Shown here piece by piece: positions 34,673 through 43,799 of a stretch of 47,623 nucleotides of DNA; position 1 is the stretch's first letter; every line of letters begins with the position of its first letter. The DNA is from Mangrovihabitans endophyticus. GTDB lineage: Bacteria > Actinomycetota > Actinomycetes > Mycobacteriales > Micromonosporaceae. The notes beneath the pieces are model-generated. The model did no database searches, was not told the DNA's origin, and was given only the letters and a program-made list of their open reading frames with translations. The translations under genes were made by a program, and so were the position numbers. The DNA is taken from NCBI RefSeq assembly GCF_014646155.1, contig NZ_BMMX01000043.1, positions 1-47,623 of the forward strand, given 5' to 3'.

Positions 34673-35980
34673 TCATCTGCGAACATTCTGTGCGGCCTTT
34701 CTTTTCGCATTTCCCGGGCCCGGCTGCACCCTCTCGCTTGCCCGGCCAACCATTCCACGAGCCCGCTCGTGCACCCCACATGTCCAACCGCGCACCCCGC
34801 GCCCCAGCCGCCCCTCCCGCACACCCATGGCCATCGGCCACCCTCCCGCGCCCCGGCCACATTCCGCGCCCTGCCACATTCCGCCCCGGCTGCGTTCCGC
34901 CCCGACTGCGTTTTCCTCTCCGACCCGGCTGCGTTTTCCTCTCCGACCCGGCTGCGTTTTCCTCTCCGGATCGGGCACGACCCGGTCCAGGATCTGCGAA
35001 CGGCGCACCCGGCAGAGGACGCGGCGGCGTATAGCGGGCCGGACCGAGAACGGCGTCGCCTCCGAAGATCCGGCTGCCGCCCTCCCACCGGCCTGGCACC
35101 ACCACGCACCACTGCCGGCCCGGTTCCGTCCCGCTCGTTCGCGTCTGTTTGACTCCATTCCCGTCCCGCTCGGCCGGTCCGCACTCGGCTCCATCCTGAT
35201 CAGCCGCCCCGGCCTCGGCCCCGCCCTTCTCAGTGACCCAGCCGCAACCAGCTCACGCTGGGCCAACTCACGCTTAGCCACCCCAGGCTCAGCCACTCCA
35301 GGCTCGACCAGCTCGGGCTCGGGCAGCCCGGACCCGCCCAGCCCAGACCCGCCCAGCCCAGACCCGCCCAGCTCGGGCTTGACCGTCATGGGTTCCGCGC
35401 CAACGGCACCGTAGACCGACGGCAGAACCGGCACGAGCTGGCCAGCATCGACAGTCCGCACCCGTCCTGACACCGGGCCGAGTCGCGTTCCTGACTCCGG
35501 CGGCCTCGGTTCGCCATCCGGCAATGGCGTTGGCCCGGCCAGGCTCGGCCGCTCCGGCTCCGGCTCCGGCTCCGGCACCGGCACCGGCACCGGCACCGGC
35601 ACCGGCACCGGCACCGGCACCGGCGAGGAGAGTGATGCACCGCGGCGAGGCCGACAACGACCGGGGGCTGTCGACGGCCCAAGGGCTGTCGACGACCCGG
35701 CGCCGCCGTCGGGCACCATGCCCGGCTGGCCATCATTCGCCGGCTCGGGCGGCCGAGGCTCGGCCATCCGTTCGTTCCAGTTTGCGATCAGCTCCGCGTC
35801 ATCAGGAACATGGCCATACCGGCGGCACAGCTTGCGCGCATGTCGTTGCGCCAGTCCCCATTCCCTGTGCCGCGCATGCTCACGACGGAATTCCTCGGCC
35901 TCGGCGGAATAGTTGCGGCGCTTCGTCCGGTCGCGCATGGAGGCCAGTTGAGCCGTGGTGAAGAATTGTAGCTGCCGCAT
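34673..35980 (-). CDS. Orphan protein: conserved-looking basic N-terminus with long repeat-derived tail
   Basis: Nominally 435 residues. The first 75 residues (MRQLQFFTTAQLASMRDR through ELIANWNERM) are normal, helical, rich in Arg/His/Glu and Tyr, and follow a strong Shine-Dalgarno (GGGAGG, 8 nt before the ATG). They look like genuine coding sequence, perhaps a small nucleic-acid-binding module; I do not recognise a named family with certainty. From about residue 85 the sequence becomes low-complexity: eight PV plus four PE dipeptides from a hexamer array, GGSGL pentapeptides from a 15-bp array, then a 23-bp array that runs through rotating frames. The real stop may be earlier or the tail may be unselected. 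Confidence 0.55.
   Translation of the reverse strand: MRQLQFFTTAQLASMRDRTKRRNYSAEAEEFRREHARHREWGLAQRHARKLCRRYGHVPDDAELIANWNERMAEPRPPEPANDGQPGMVPDGGAGSSTALGPSTAPGRCRPRRGASLSSPVPVPVPVPVPVPVPVPEPEPEPERPSLAGPTPLPDGEPRPPESGTRLGPVSGRVRTVDAGQLVPVLPSVYGAVGAEPMTVKPELGGSGLGGSGLGGSGLPEPELVEPGVAEPGVAKRELAQRELVAAGSLRRAGPRPGRLIRMEPSADRPSGTGMESNRRERAGRNRAGSGAWWCQAGGRAAAGSSEATPFSVRPAIRRRVLCRVRRSQILDRVVPDPERKTQPGRRGKRSRVGEENAVGAERSRGGMWQGAECGRGAGGWPMAMGVREGRLGRGVRGWTCGVHERARGMVGRASERVQPGPGNAKRKAAQNVRR
34901..34966. repeat. 23-bp tandem repeat, about 2.9 copies
   Basis: The unit cgacccggctgcgttttcctctc repeats exactly at 34921-34943 and 34944-34966, preceded by a 20-nt diverged copy. Odd for this genome, it contains a T-rich core (GTTTTCCTCTC). 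Confidence 0.9.
35324..35368. repeat. 15-bp tandem repeat, 3 copies
   Basis: The unit cagcccagacccgcc (first copy with g for a) encodes GGSGL pentapeptides on the minus strand. In frame. Confidence 0.88.
35551..35622. repeat. Hexanucleotide repeat, 12 copies
   Basis: Four copies of gctccg followed by eight of gcaccg, encoding PE then PV dipeptides on the minus strand. A perfect microsatellite; prone to slippage in multiples of six. Confidence 0.95.
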
Positions 35981-36220
35981 GCAGAAATCCTCCCACGCCA
36001 CCATCTAACCCCACCATTAGTTGATCTCATCAGCATTTCCGTGAACGAAAAATCCGACCAATCATCGGAGGTAGGGATCGGACGTATATGCGCGCTCCGA
36101 ACCCGAGCAGAGAATTGCCACAATGGCGAGATCAACGAAATCATTTTCGGCAGGAAACCCGGCGGAGGGGTCAGACGTCAGGCTGCACATCGGCGACGTC
36201 CTGACCGGCGCGGGCGCAGG

Positions 36221-36362
36221 ACGCAGGCGCAGGACGCAGGCGCAGGACGCGGGCGCAGGCGCAGGACGCGGGCGCAGGCACAGGGCGCAGGCACAGGACG
36301 CAGGCACAGGACGCAGGCACAGGACGCAGGCACAGGACGCAGGCACAGGACGCAGGCACAGG
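36221..36362. repeat. 13-bp tandem repeat, about 10 copies
   Basis: Units of the form acgcaggcacagg / acgcaggcgcagg run from 36221 to 36362 with two 6-nt partial units (36260-36265, 36279-36284), indicating a 7+6 substructure. Five consecutive copies at 36298-36362 are identical. The period is not a multiple of three, and all three minus frames read as Cys/Leu/Arg/Pro repeats. Confidence 0.95.
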
Positions 36363-36485
36363 GGCGCGCCCCGCCCACGTCACCGGACCGGAAGGCAGAT
36401 CAGCGATGGGGACAGCGCGGGCAGCCACAGGGCGGGAGCGACGATCGCCCGGAAGACAGCGCCGAGGACAGCACGGGAGCCACAG

Positions 36486-36561
36486 GGAAGCCACAGCGCG
36501 GAAGCGACAGCACGGAAGCCACGGCACGGAAGCCACAAAGAGGAAGCCACAAAGAGGAAGG
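36486..36561. repeat. 14-bp tandem repeat, about 5-6 copies
   Basis: GGAAGCCAC recurs at 36486, 36500 (variant), 36514, 36528, 36542 and in part at 36556, an exact 14-bp period. Confidence 0.9.
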
Positions 36562-36790
36562 AGCGCTGCAGAAAGGGTAAAAGTGGGCCAGATGACGGAA
36601 GCTGCGACCCGGAGGCGGCAGCGCGAGAGGCCAACTCGGGAACAACACAGCGCGACAACGCCCGCCGGGAACAACACAGCGCGTCAGCGCCAGCGCCAGC
36701 GCCGGAACAACACAGCGGAAGCTGCTGCGGGGCGGATCCACCGAAGAGGCTTCCGCCGCGCGTCGGCGCGCGGTCTCCGGTGGACCCGAA

Positions 36791-36820
36791 ACGGCCGGTC
36801 ACCGTGCGGCAACCGGCCGT
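36791..36820 (-). terminator. Terminator of the sigB-like gene
   Basis: ACGGCCGGT (36791-36799) pairs perfectly with ACCGGCCGT (36812-36820) around a 12-nt loop, 30 bp past the sigB-like stop. On the minus strand it is followed by TTTCGG. Confidence 0.6.
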
Positions 36821-36850
36821 GGTGGTAGTGGTGGTTCGTGGTGCCCGGTC

Positions 36851-37834
<984 letters not shown>

Positions 37835-37966
37835 CTGCAGGACCACCTTTCAGTCCCCTCCCCGCGATAGCCGAGTGGTGCACACCAGTCGCGGTCGCGC
37901 CGGTGATCACCAGCTTGGCCCTGAGGACGTTAAGTGGGGGTGAGGCAAGCCTTCAGGTGGCATGAA

Positions 37967-37982
37967 TCAGGGAGAACCCTGA
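37967..37982. promoter_or_regulatory. Inverted repeat TCAGGG-AGAA-CCCTGA
   Basis: Perfect 6-bp arms around 4 nt, in the 239-bp divergent interval between the sigB-like gene and the spo0M-like gene, 133 bp before the former and 92 bp before the latter. Candidate operator. Confidence 0.4.
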
Positions 37983-38073
37983 GGTCGTCAACCCGACAAC
38001 AAGTACGGATCGCCATGACCTGGAGCGGCCCGCGCCGCCCCGATGGGCGCGCTCGATCGAGAAAGGACGAACA

Positions 38074-38859
38074 GTGGTCTTCAAGCGTCTGATGCAGGCG
38101 ATGGGGGTCGGGGGGCCGTCGGTGGAGACGGTGCTCGACAACCCGAACTGCCGCCCCGGCGGCTTCCTGGAAGGCCACGTGCAGGTGGCCGGGGGCGACC
38201 ACGCCACCGACATCGAATACATCGCCATCGGACTGATCACCCGCGTCGAGGTGGAGGCTGGTGACAGCGAGTACGTCACCGACCAGGAGTTCCACCGCCA
38301 GCGGCTGACCGGTTCGTTCCGGCTGGAGGCGGGCGCACGCCACGACGTCGCGTTCCGCTTCGACGTCCCGTGGGAGACGCCCGTGACCGAGGTGTTCGGG
38401 CAGCATCTGCACGGTATGACGATGGGCCTCACCACCGAGCTTGAGGTGGCCCGCGCGGTGGACAAGAGCGACCTGGACGCGGTGGCCGTGCACCCGCTGC
38501 CCGCGCAGGAGCTCATCCTGGAGGCGTTGCAGCGCCTGGGCTTCCGCTTCAGTCGCGCCGACGTGGAGCGTGGCCGGGTGTACGGCGTGGAGCAGCAGTT
38601 CCCCTTCTACCAGGAGATCGAGTTCTACCCGCCGGCCGCGTACGCGAGCGGCATCAACCAGCTTGAGGTGACGTTCCTGCCGACGCCGCACAAGCTGCAG
38701 GTGGTGCTGGAGATCGACAAGCGGGGCGGCTTGTTCACCGAGGGCCACGACGCGTTCGGTCGGTTCGACGTCGACTATCACACCGCGGACCAGTACGACT
38801 GGGCGCAGCAACTGGACGGGTGGCTGCGGCAGTCCGCGCAGCGCCGCGGGCTGTTCTAG
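38074..38859 (+). CDS. Spo0M-like (arrestin-fold) sporulation-control protein
   Basis: 261 residues. FKRLMQAMGVGGPSVETVL, GGFLEGHVQVAGGDHATDIEYI and the later EIEFYPPAAYASGINQLEVTFLP match the Spo0M family, with two beta-sandwich halves like arrestins. In Bacillus it influences sporulation; in actinomycetes its role is open, probably as a cytoplasmic scaffold. GTG 38074 has AAAGGA 8 nt upstream. Divergent from the sigB-like gene and convergent with dtd (9 bp between stops). Confidence 0.92.
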   Translation: MVFKRLMQAMGVGGPSVETVLDNPNCRPGGFLEGHVQVAGGDHATDIEYIAIGLITRVEVEAGDSEYVTDQEFHRQRLTGSFRLEAGARHDVAFRFDVPWETPVTEVFGQHLHGMTMGLTTELEVARAVDKSDLDAVAVHPLPAQELILEALQRLGFRFSRADVERGRVYGVEQQFPFYQEIEFYPPAAYASGINQLEVTFLPTPHKLQVVLEIDKRGGLFTEGHDAFGRFDVDYHTADQYDWAQQLDGWLRQSAQRRGLF

Positions 38860-38868
38860 ACCGTCCCG

Positions 38869-39291
38869 TCAGATCTCCAACCAGACCGTGCGCGGGCCGA
38901 CGTTGACGCTCTCCACCAGCATGTGGGCGCGGAACCGGCCCGTCGCCACGGTCGCGCCGCGGTCGCGCAGGGCCGTCACGAAGGCGGTGACCGTCGGCTC
39001 GGCGACCTCCGCGGGAGCCGCCGCAGACCAGGTCGGACGGCGACCCTTGCGCGCATCGCCGTAGAGCGTGAACTGGCTGACCACGAGCAGCGGGGCGCCC
39101 GCCGTGGCGGCCGACGCCTCATCGTCCAGAATGCGCAGTTCGTGGACCTTGCGGGCCAGTTCTCGGGCGGTCGTTGCGGTGTCGTCGTGGGTGACGCCGA
39201 CCAGCACCAGCAGTCCGTCGGCGATCTCCCCGACGACCTCGTCGCCCACCGTGACCGAGGCCCTGCTGACGGTTTGTACGAGGGCCCGCAT
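38869..39291 (-). CDS. dtd: D-aminoacyl-tRNA deacylase
   Basis: 140 residues. It hydrolyses D-amino acids (and glycine mischarged on tRNA-Ala) from tRNA. MRALVQTVSRASVTVG opens the protein; the SQFTLYGD motif is intact, and the C-terminal Gly-cisPro segment reads NVGPRTVWLEI where the classical motif is NxGPVT, so one position is substituted. ATG 39291 has GGGGAGG 4-5 nt upstream and overlaps the kinase stop by one base (TGATG). Confidence 0.94.
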   Translation of the reverse strand: MRALVQTVSRASVTVGDEVVGEIADGLLVLVGVTHDDTATTARELARKVHELRILDDEASAATAGAPLLVVSQFTLYGDARKGRRPTWSAAAPAEVAEPTVTAFVTALRDRGATVATGRFRAHMLVESVNVGPRTVWLEI

Positions 39292-39944
39292 CACGCCTCC
39301 CCACGGACACGGGCGACGGCACGGGGGAACAACCGGCGTTCCTGGTCGCTCATGGTGGGTTGCGCGGTGCGGATCCGCACCGCCCGGTCGAGGTGACGCC
39401 GCGGATCGCCCGGGGCACACTCCAGGAACGCGTCCAGGAACTCGCCCACCCGCCCGGCCAGCGGGTGCTCGAAGGCGCCTACCGCCACCTCGGCCACGAT
39501 CAGCGCGGTCATCGCGACGTCCAGGTCCGGATCGTTGGCCATGGCGTTGGTCCAGTCGATGACCACCGGGCCGCGGGCGGTGATGATCACGTTCTCCGGG
39601 TGCAGGTCCAGGTGTGTGATCACGGTGCCCGGCTCGGCGCCGGGCCACGGCGGCAGCGCGTGCAGTCGCCGCATCAGGTCGGCGAGCATCATCGCGCCGG
39701 ACGTCATCGCCATGTCACCGCTCATCAACGCCTGCGCCATGGTCGGGCCCGCCAGGTGTTCCAGCACCATGTCGGCGCCCTCGGCCCGGTGCACGGCGGG
39801 CACCGGGAATCCGAGCCCGCCCACGTACGTCATCGTGGCGGCCTCGCCGGTCGTGTCCCGGCCGCCGCGATGACGGCGCAGCACGAGCCCGTCGCCGTAC
39901 CGGAAGATGTCCGCCTCGCGTCCCGAGGCGAGCAGATCACTCAC
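39291..39944 (-). CDS. APH-fold phosphotransferase family protein
   Basis: 217 residues, smaller than aminoglycoside phosphotransferases (about 260-300). The catalytic loop THLDLHPENVII and the metal-binding DWTNA (in place of the DFG-like DWE) are present, as is an N-terminal Lys-poor nucleotide lobe (FRYGDGLVLRRHR). Substrate unknown; small-molecule or macrolide kinases share this fold, and nothing points to drug resistance. GTG 39944 has no Shine-Dalgarno, but TATCGT ends 7 nt before it. Overlaps dtd by one base. Confidence 0.85.
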   Translation of the reverse strand: MSDLLASGREADIFRYGDGLVLRRHRGGRDTTGEAATMTYVGGLGFPVPAVHRAEGADMVLEHLAGPTMAQALMSGDMAMTSGAMMLADLMRRLHALPPWPGAEPGTVITHLDLHPENVIITARGPVVIDWTNAMANDPDLDVAMTALIVAEVAVGAFEHPLAGRVGEFLDAFLECAPGDPRRHLDRAVRIRTAQPTMSDQERRLFPRAVARVRGEA

Positions 39945-39951
39945 GCCGAGA

Positions 39952-39957
39952 ACGATA
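39952..39957 (-). promoter_or_regulatory. Putative -10 (TATCGT) for the APH-fold gene and dtd
   Basis: TATCGT on the minus strand, 7 nt before the GTG. It sits in the 18-bp gap after the upstream gene, so operon read-through is an equally good alternative. Confidence 0.4.
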
Positions 39958-39962
39958 TGCGG

Positions 39963-42515
39963 TCAGCCACCGTTCAGACGCCGCGGGCCGGAATCCCGGC
40001 GCACGCCGGCCGCGCCCAGCTCCATCGCGCAGTGCAGCACCGAGTATCCGTCCGGCCGGGCCAGCACCGGATTGAGCGACAACGTACGCATCCGGGGATG
40101 CTCATCGGCCAGCCGGCCCACGCGCAGCAAGAGGTCGATCAGGGCGTCGCGGTCGACCGGGGCGGCGCCGCGATAGCCGTGCAGCAAGGGCGCGGCGCGT
40201 GGCTCGTCCACCAGCGCCTCGGCCGCGCGGTCGGTCAACGGGGCGGCACGCCACGCGATGTCGCCCAGCAGTTCGCCGGCCGCCCCGCCCAGCCCGAATC
40301 CGACGATCGGCCCGAACGCCGGGTCCTCCACCACGTCCACGGTGCACGCGATGCCGGGCGCGACCATGGTCTGCACCAGCACGTCCGGCCCGAAGGCGGC
40401 GGACAGTTCGGCGTACGCGGCGCGCACGTCACCCTCGTCGGCCAGCGCCAGCCGCACCGCCCCGAGATCGAGGCGATGCCGCAGTGCTCCCCCGGCGGCC
40501 TTCACCGCGACCGGGTAGCCGGCCTGCGCCGCCGCGGCGAGCACGCCGGGCAGGGACGAGGCCGGCACGCAGGGCACCACGTCGATCCCGTACGCGGCGA
40601 GCAGCTCCACCGGGGCGGCGTCCGACCCTGCCGCGACCGGGTCCACACCGGACAGTTCGGGCACCGTTCCGGGCGGCCGGCGCAGCCATTCCGCGTACGT
40701 GGCGACGCGTCCCAGCGCCCGCACCGCCTCCTCCACCGAGGGGTAGCCGGGCACCCGCGGCGGCAGCGAGCCGAGCAGGAACGTGGCGACCGTGGGCTTC
40801 TCCCCGGCCAGCGCCACGCTGCCCAGCGCGGCGCCGAAGTCGGCATCCTCATCGGGCAGTTGACCGGGCAGCGGCGGCGCGAACACCACCACCAGCGCGT
40901 CCACGCAGGGATCCACCGCGGCGTCGGCGAGCGCGTCGCCGAACTCGTGCGCGCCCGCCTGCGGGCTCAGATCGTGCGGATAGCCTTCCGCCACCACCAG
41001 CCCGGCGGCGCGGCAGGCGGCCACGGCCAGCCCGGACAGCGCCGACGAGTTGCCCACCACGGCCACCCTCCGGCCGGCCGGCAGGGGCTGATGGGCCAGC
41101 ACCAGGCCGACGTCGAACAGCTCGGCCACGGTGTCCACCCGGATCACTCCGGAGCGGGCGAACAGGGCGGTGACCGCCTTCGGATCGGGTCCGGGCAGGT
41201 CACCGGCGAGCCCCGGCGGCCGGGTCGCCGAGGAGACCGCCACCACCGGCTTGACCCGGCTCATCCGGCGGGCCAGGCGGGCGAACTTGCGCGGATTGCC
41301 GAACGTCTCCAGGTAGAGCAGCACCACGTCGGTGCCGGGATCGTCCTGCCAGTACTGCAACAGGTCGTTGCCGGACACGTCGGCGCGGTTGCCCGCCGAC
41401 ACGAACGTGGACAGCCCCAGACCGCGGCGGTCCGCCTCGGCCAACAACGCCACGCCGAGCGCCCCGGACTGGCTGAAGAATCCGACCCGGCCGGCGCCGG
41501 GCAGGCGCGGGGCGAGGGTCGCGTTGAGACACACCGCCGGGTCCACGTTGGCCACGCCCATGCTGTTCGGCCCGACCACCCGCAGCCCCGCAGCGCGGGC
41601 GGCCTCGACCAGCGCGCGCTGCGCGGCCGCGCCCTCCGGCCCGGCTTCGGCATATCCCGCGGACACCACCACGATGCCGCTTGCCCCGGCGCCTGCCGCA
41701 TCCGCCAAGGCCTCGGCCACCCCGTCCGGCGGCAGCGCGATCACCGCCAGGTCGATCTCCGTACGGGCGTCCGATGCGGACGGGTACGCGGGCAGTCCGG
41801 CGACCCGGTCGGCGCTGCGGTGCACCGGCACCACCGCGCCGGTGTACCCGCCGTCGCGCAGATGGCCGAGCAGCGCCGCCCCGATGCCCTGCCCGCTGGC
41901 GCTCGCGCCGTAGACGGCCACCCCGCGGGGCGCCAGCAGACGGGCCACGGAACGTGCCTCGGTGCGGTGCTCGCGGCTCTCCTGCACCTCGCGCGACTTC
42001 TCGGTGGGGGCGATCGGGAAGCTCAGGTGCACCACGCCGTCGGCGTACCGCCGCTGCACCTGATAGCCGAAGTCCCCAAAAACCCGCAGCATGCTGCCGT
42101 TCTGCGGAAGCACTTCGGCGACGAACCGGTGGATGCCGTTCTCCCGCGCCGCCTCGGCGAGATGCTCCAACAGGACCGAGCCGATGCCGCGGCCCTGGTG
42201 CGCGTCCTCCACCACGAACGCCACCTCGGCGTCCGGCGAGCCGGGACCCAGTCGCTCGTACCGGCCGACGGCCATGATCCGCCGGCCGGTGACGACCACG
42301 AAGGCTTCCCGGTCGCGGTGGTCGACGTTGACGAAGCGCTCCAGGTCCCGCGGTGGGATGCGCGGATAGGGCGAGAAGTACCGCAGATATCGGGTGCGCT
42401 CGCTCATCCGGGAGTGGAAGTCCACGAGGGCGTCGGCGTCCTCGCGGCGGATCTGCCGCAGGTGCACCGCGCTGCCGTCGGAGAGCAGGACGTCGGCGTG
42501 CTTCTCGACGGTCAC
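39963..42515 (-). CDS. GNAT acetyltransferase fused to an ADP-forming acyl-CoA-synthetase-like domain (Pat-like)
   Basis: 850 residues. The GNAT domain lies at about 15-170, with acetyl-CoA motif DAHQGRGIGSVLLEHLAE. It is followed by a CoA-binding domain (VAVYGASASGQGIGAALLGH), a succinyl-CoA-ligase-like domain (VGFFSQSGALGVALLAEADRRGLG) and a C-terminal ATP-grasp domain (about 610-840). Where active ADP-forming synthetases carry the phospho-His motif SHTGAL, this protein has PPGLAGDLPG with no histidine, so the synthetase part is probably regulatory, as in protein lysine acetyltransferases of the Pat type. GNAT is at the N-terminus, the reverse of Salmonella Pat. The acuC deacetylase stop is 3 bp upstream, so acetylation and deacetylation are encoded together. 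Confidence 0.9.
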   Translation of the reverse strand: MTVEKHADVLLSDGSAVHLRQIRREDADALVDFHSRMSERTRYLRYFSPYPRIPPRDLERFVNVDHRDREAFVVVTGRRIMAVGRYERLGPGSPDAEVAFVVEDAHQGRGIGSVLLEHLAEAARENGIHRFVAEVLPQNGSMLRVFGDFGYQVQRRYADGVVHLSFPIAPTEKSREVQESREHRTEARSVARLLAPRGVAVYGASASGQGIGAALLGHLRDGGYTGAVVPVHRSADRVAGLPAYPSASDARTEIDLAVIALPPDGVAEALADAAGAGASGIVVVSAGYAEAGPEGAAAQRALVEAARAAGLRVVGPNSMGVANVDPAVCLNATLAPRLPGAGRVGFFSQSGALGVALLAEADRRGLGLSTFVSAGNRADVSGNDLLQYWQDDPGTDVVLLYLETFGNPRKFARLARRMSRVKPVVAVSSATRPPGLAGDLPGPDPKAVTALFARSGVIRVDTVAELFDVGLVLAHQPLPAGRRVAVVGNSSALSGLAVAACRAAGLVVAEGYPHDLSPQAGAHEFGDALADAAVDPCVDALVVVFAPPLPGQLPDEDADFGAALGSVALAGEKPTVATFLLGSLPPRVPGYPSVEEAVRALGRVATYAEWLRRPPGTVPELSGVDPVAAGSDAAPVELLAAYGIDVVPCVPASSLPGVLAAAAQAGYPVAVKAAGGALRHRLDLGAVRLALADEGDVRAAYAELSAAFGPDVLVQTMVAPGIACTVDVVEDPAFGPIVGFGLGGAAGELLGDIAWRAAPLTDRAAEALVDEPRAAPLLHGYRGAAPVDRDALIDLLLRVGRLADEHPRMRTLSLNPVLARPDGYSVLHCAMELGAAGVRRDSGPRRLNGG

Positions 42516-42518
42516 GGC

Positions 42519-43703
42519 TCAGTCCCGGGCGTCGTGCGGGTCGAGGCCGTGCCACGGGAACACTGCCGTCCGGGTGGCCAGGATCGCCTTGTCGATCGCG
42601 TCCGGCGTGGTGCCCGGCTGCCAACGCTCCGCCGGGGGCTCCGCGCCGTCGCTGAGATCGGCCGGCACGTCGGTGCCCGGCCGGCGCTGGGCAGCCAGCC
42701 GCCGCCACTCCGGCGGTGTCGGCGTGCCGGGCGGCAGCGGTTCTCCGGTGGCCACCGCCAGCAGATGCGTCCACGCCCGCGGCACCACCTCGACCAGCGC
42801 GTACCCGCCACCGCCGGTGACCACCCAGCGGCCGTCGCAGACCTCGTCGGCGAGCCGCCGCATGGCGATGTACGCCGCACGCTGGCCGTCCACGGTCAGC
42901 CGCAGGTCGGCGAGCGGGTCGAGGCGGTGCCCGTCCGCGCCGCACTGACTCACCACGATCTCCGGCGCGTACGCGCGCACCACCGACGGGACGATCGCGT
43001 GGAAGGCACGCAGCCAGCCGGCGTCGCCGGTGCCCGGCGGCAGCGGGACGTTCACCGCGGTGCCCTCGGCGCCCGCACCGCCCACCTCGGTCGGGAACCC
43101 GGTGCCCGGGAACAGCGTTAGCGGACTCTCGTGCAGGCTCACCGTGAGCACGCGCGGGTCGTGGTAGAAAGCCGCCTGCACCCCGTCGCCGTGATGCACG
43201 TCCACGTCCAGGTAGGCGATGCGCTGCGCGCCGAGGTCCAGCAGCCGGGCGATGGCCACCGCGGGGTCGTTGTAGACGCAGAAGCCGGAGGCCCGCGCGG
43301 CCATCGCGTGGTGCAGACCGCCGGCCACATTGACCGCGCGCTGCGCGGCGCCGTGCCAGACCGCCTCGGCGGCGGCGATGGTGGCGCCGCAGATCCGCGC
43401 GCTGGCCTCGTGCATCCCCTCAAACACCGGGTTGTCCGGCGTGTTCAGGCCCCAGCCGGAGAAGAACGGGTCGGCCGGCGCGGCCCGGACCGCGTCCAGG
43501 TAGTCCGCACGGTGAATGCGGGTGAGCGCGGCGTCGTCGGCCGGGTGCGGCGTCAGCATCCGCACCCCGGGGCGGTCCAGGACGCCGAGCTCGCGCGCCA
43601 GGGCCATGGTCAGTTCGACCCGCACCGGATCCAGCGGATGATCGCCCATGTCGTAGTCGAGCAATGCCTTGTCCCAGACGACCGCGGTCGTGCTCTCCGC
43701 CAT
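42519..43703 (-). CDS. acuC: Acetoin-utilization-type deacetylase AcuC (class I HDAC family)
   Basis: 394 residues. Zn-dependent protein deacetylase; in Bacillus, AcuC reverses acetylation of acetyl-CoA synthetase. Catalytic features: the His pair GGLHHAMAARASGFCVYND, zinc ligands in YLDVDVHHGDGVQ, the third ligand in SQCGADGHRLDP and the catalytic Tyr in GGGGYALVEVVPRAW. ATG 43703 follows a TACCGT hexamer (43718-43723) by 14 nt. Divergent from ideR and upstream of the acetyltransferase fusion with a 3-bp gap. Confidence 0.95.
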   Translation of the reverse strand: MAESTTAVVWDKALLDYDMGDHPLDPVRVELTMALARELGVLDRPGVRMLTPHPADDAALTRIHRADYLDAVRAAPADPFFSGWGLNTPDNPVFEGMHEASARICGATIAAAEAVWHGAAQRAVNVAGGLHHAMAARASGFCVYNDPAVAIARLLDLGAQRIAYLDVDVHHGDGVQAAFYHDPRVLTVSLHESPLTLFPGTGFPTEVGGAGAEGTAVNVPLPPGTGDAGWLRAFHAIVPSVVRAYAPEIVVSQCGADGHRLDPLADLRLTVDGQRAAYIAMRRLADEVCDGRWVVTGGGGYALVEVVPRAWTHLLAVATGEPLPPGTPTPPEWRRLAAQRRPGTDVPADLSDGAEPPAERWQPGTTPDAIDKAILATRTAVFPWHGLDPHDARD

Positions 43704-43773
43704 TTCGCCATCGTCGCACGGTAAGGTCGGGTCTCCCCACCTCGCCGAAACCCTGTCAGACCTGCACGCGAGG

Positions 43774-43779
43774 TAACAT
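43774..43779 (+). promoter_or_regulatory. Putative ideR -10 (TAACAT)
   Basis: TAACAT about 20 nt before the ideR GTG, followed by the GAGGAGG Shine-Dalgarno. The 96-bp divergent interval also holds the acuC promoter; no clear DtxR-type iron box is seen. Confidence 0.4.
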
Positions 43780-43799
43780 CGGCCGAGGAGGATCGCACC

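Larger units (their letters stand above)
35981..36850. other. 870-bp gap with minisatellites and the sigB terminator
   Basis: Between the orphan gene and the sigB-like gene. It begins with about 200 bp of AT-richer unique sequence that would carry the orphan's promoter, followed by 13-bp and 14-bp arrays, three scattered copies of GGAACAACACAGCG (36640-36725) and a terminator. Open frames here are repeat artefacts. Confidence 0.6.

Noticed and set aside
34225..35034. Long plus-strand open frame across the repeat region
   Set aside because: Pro/Arg/Ala low-complexity that follows the repeat periods, no ribosome-binding site, no recognisable domain.
36221..36362. CRISPR-like appearance of regularly spaced repeats
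   Set aside because: The 13-bp units abut directly with no unique spacers, and there are no cas genes.
39291..39944. Aminoglycoside-resistance kinase
   Set aside because: The fold is shared, but the protein is short and its context (dtd, protein acetylation genes) is housekeeping; nothing supports drug modification.
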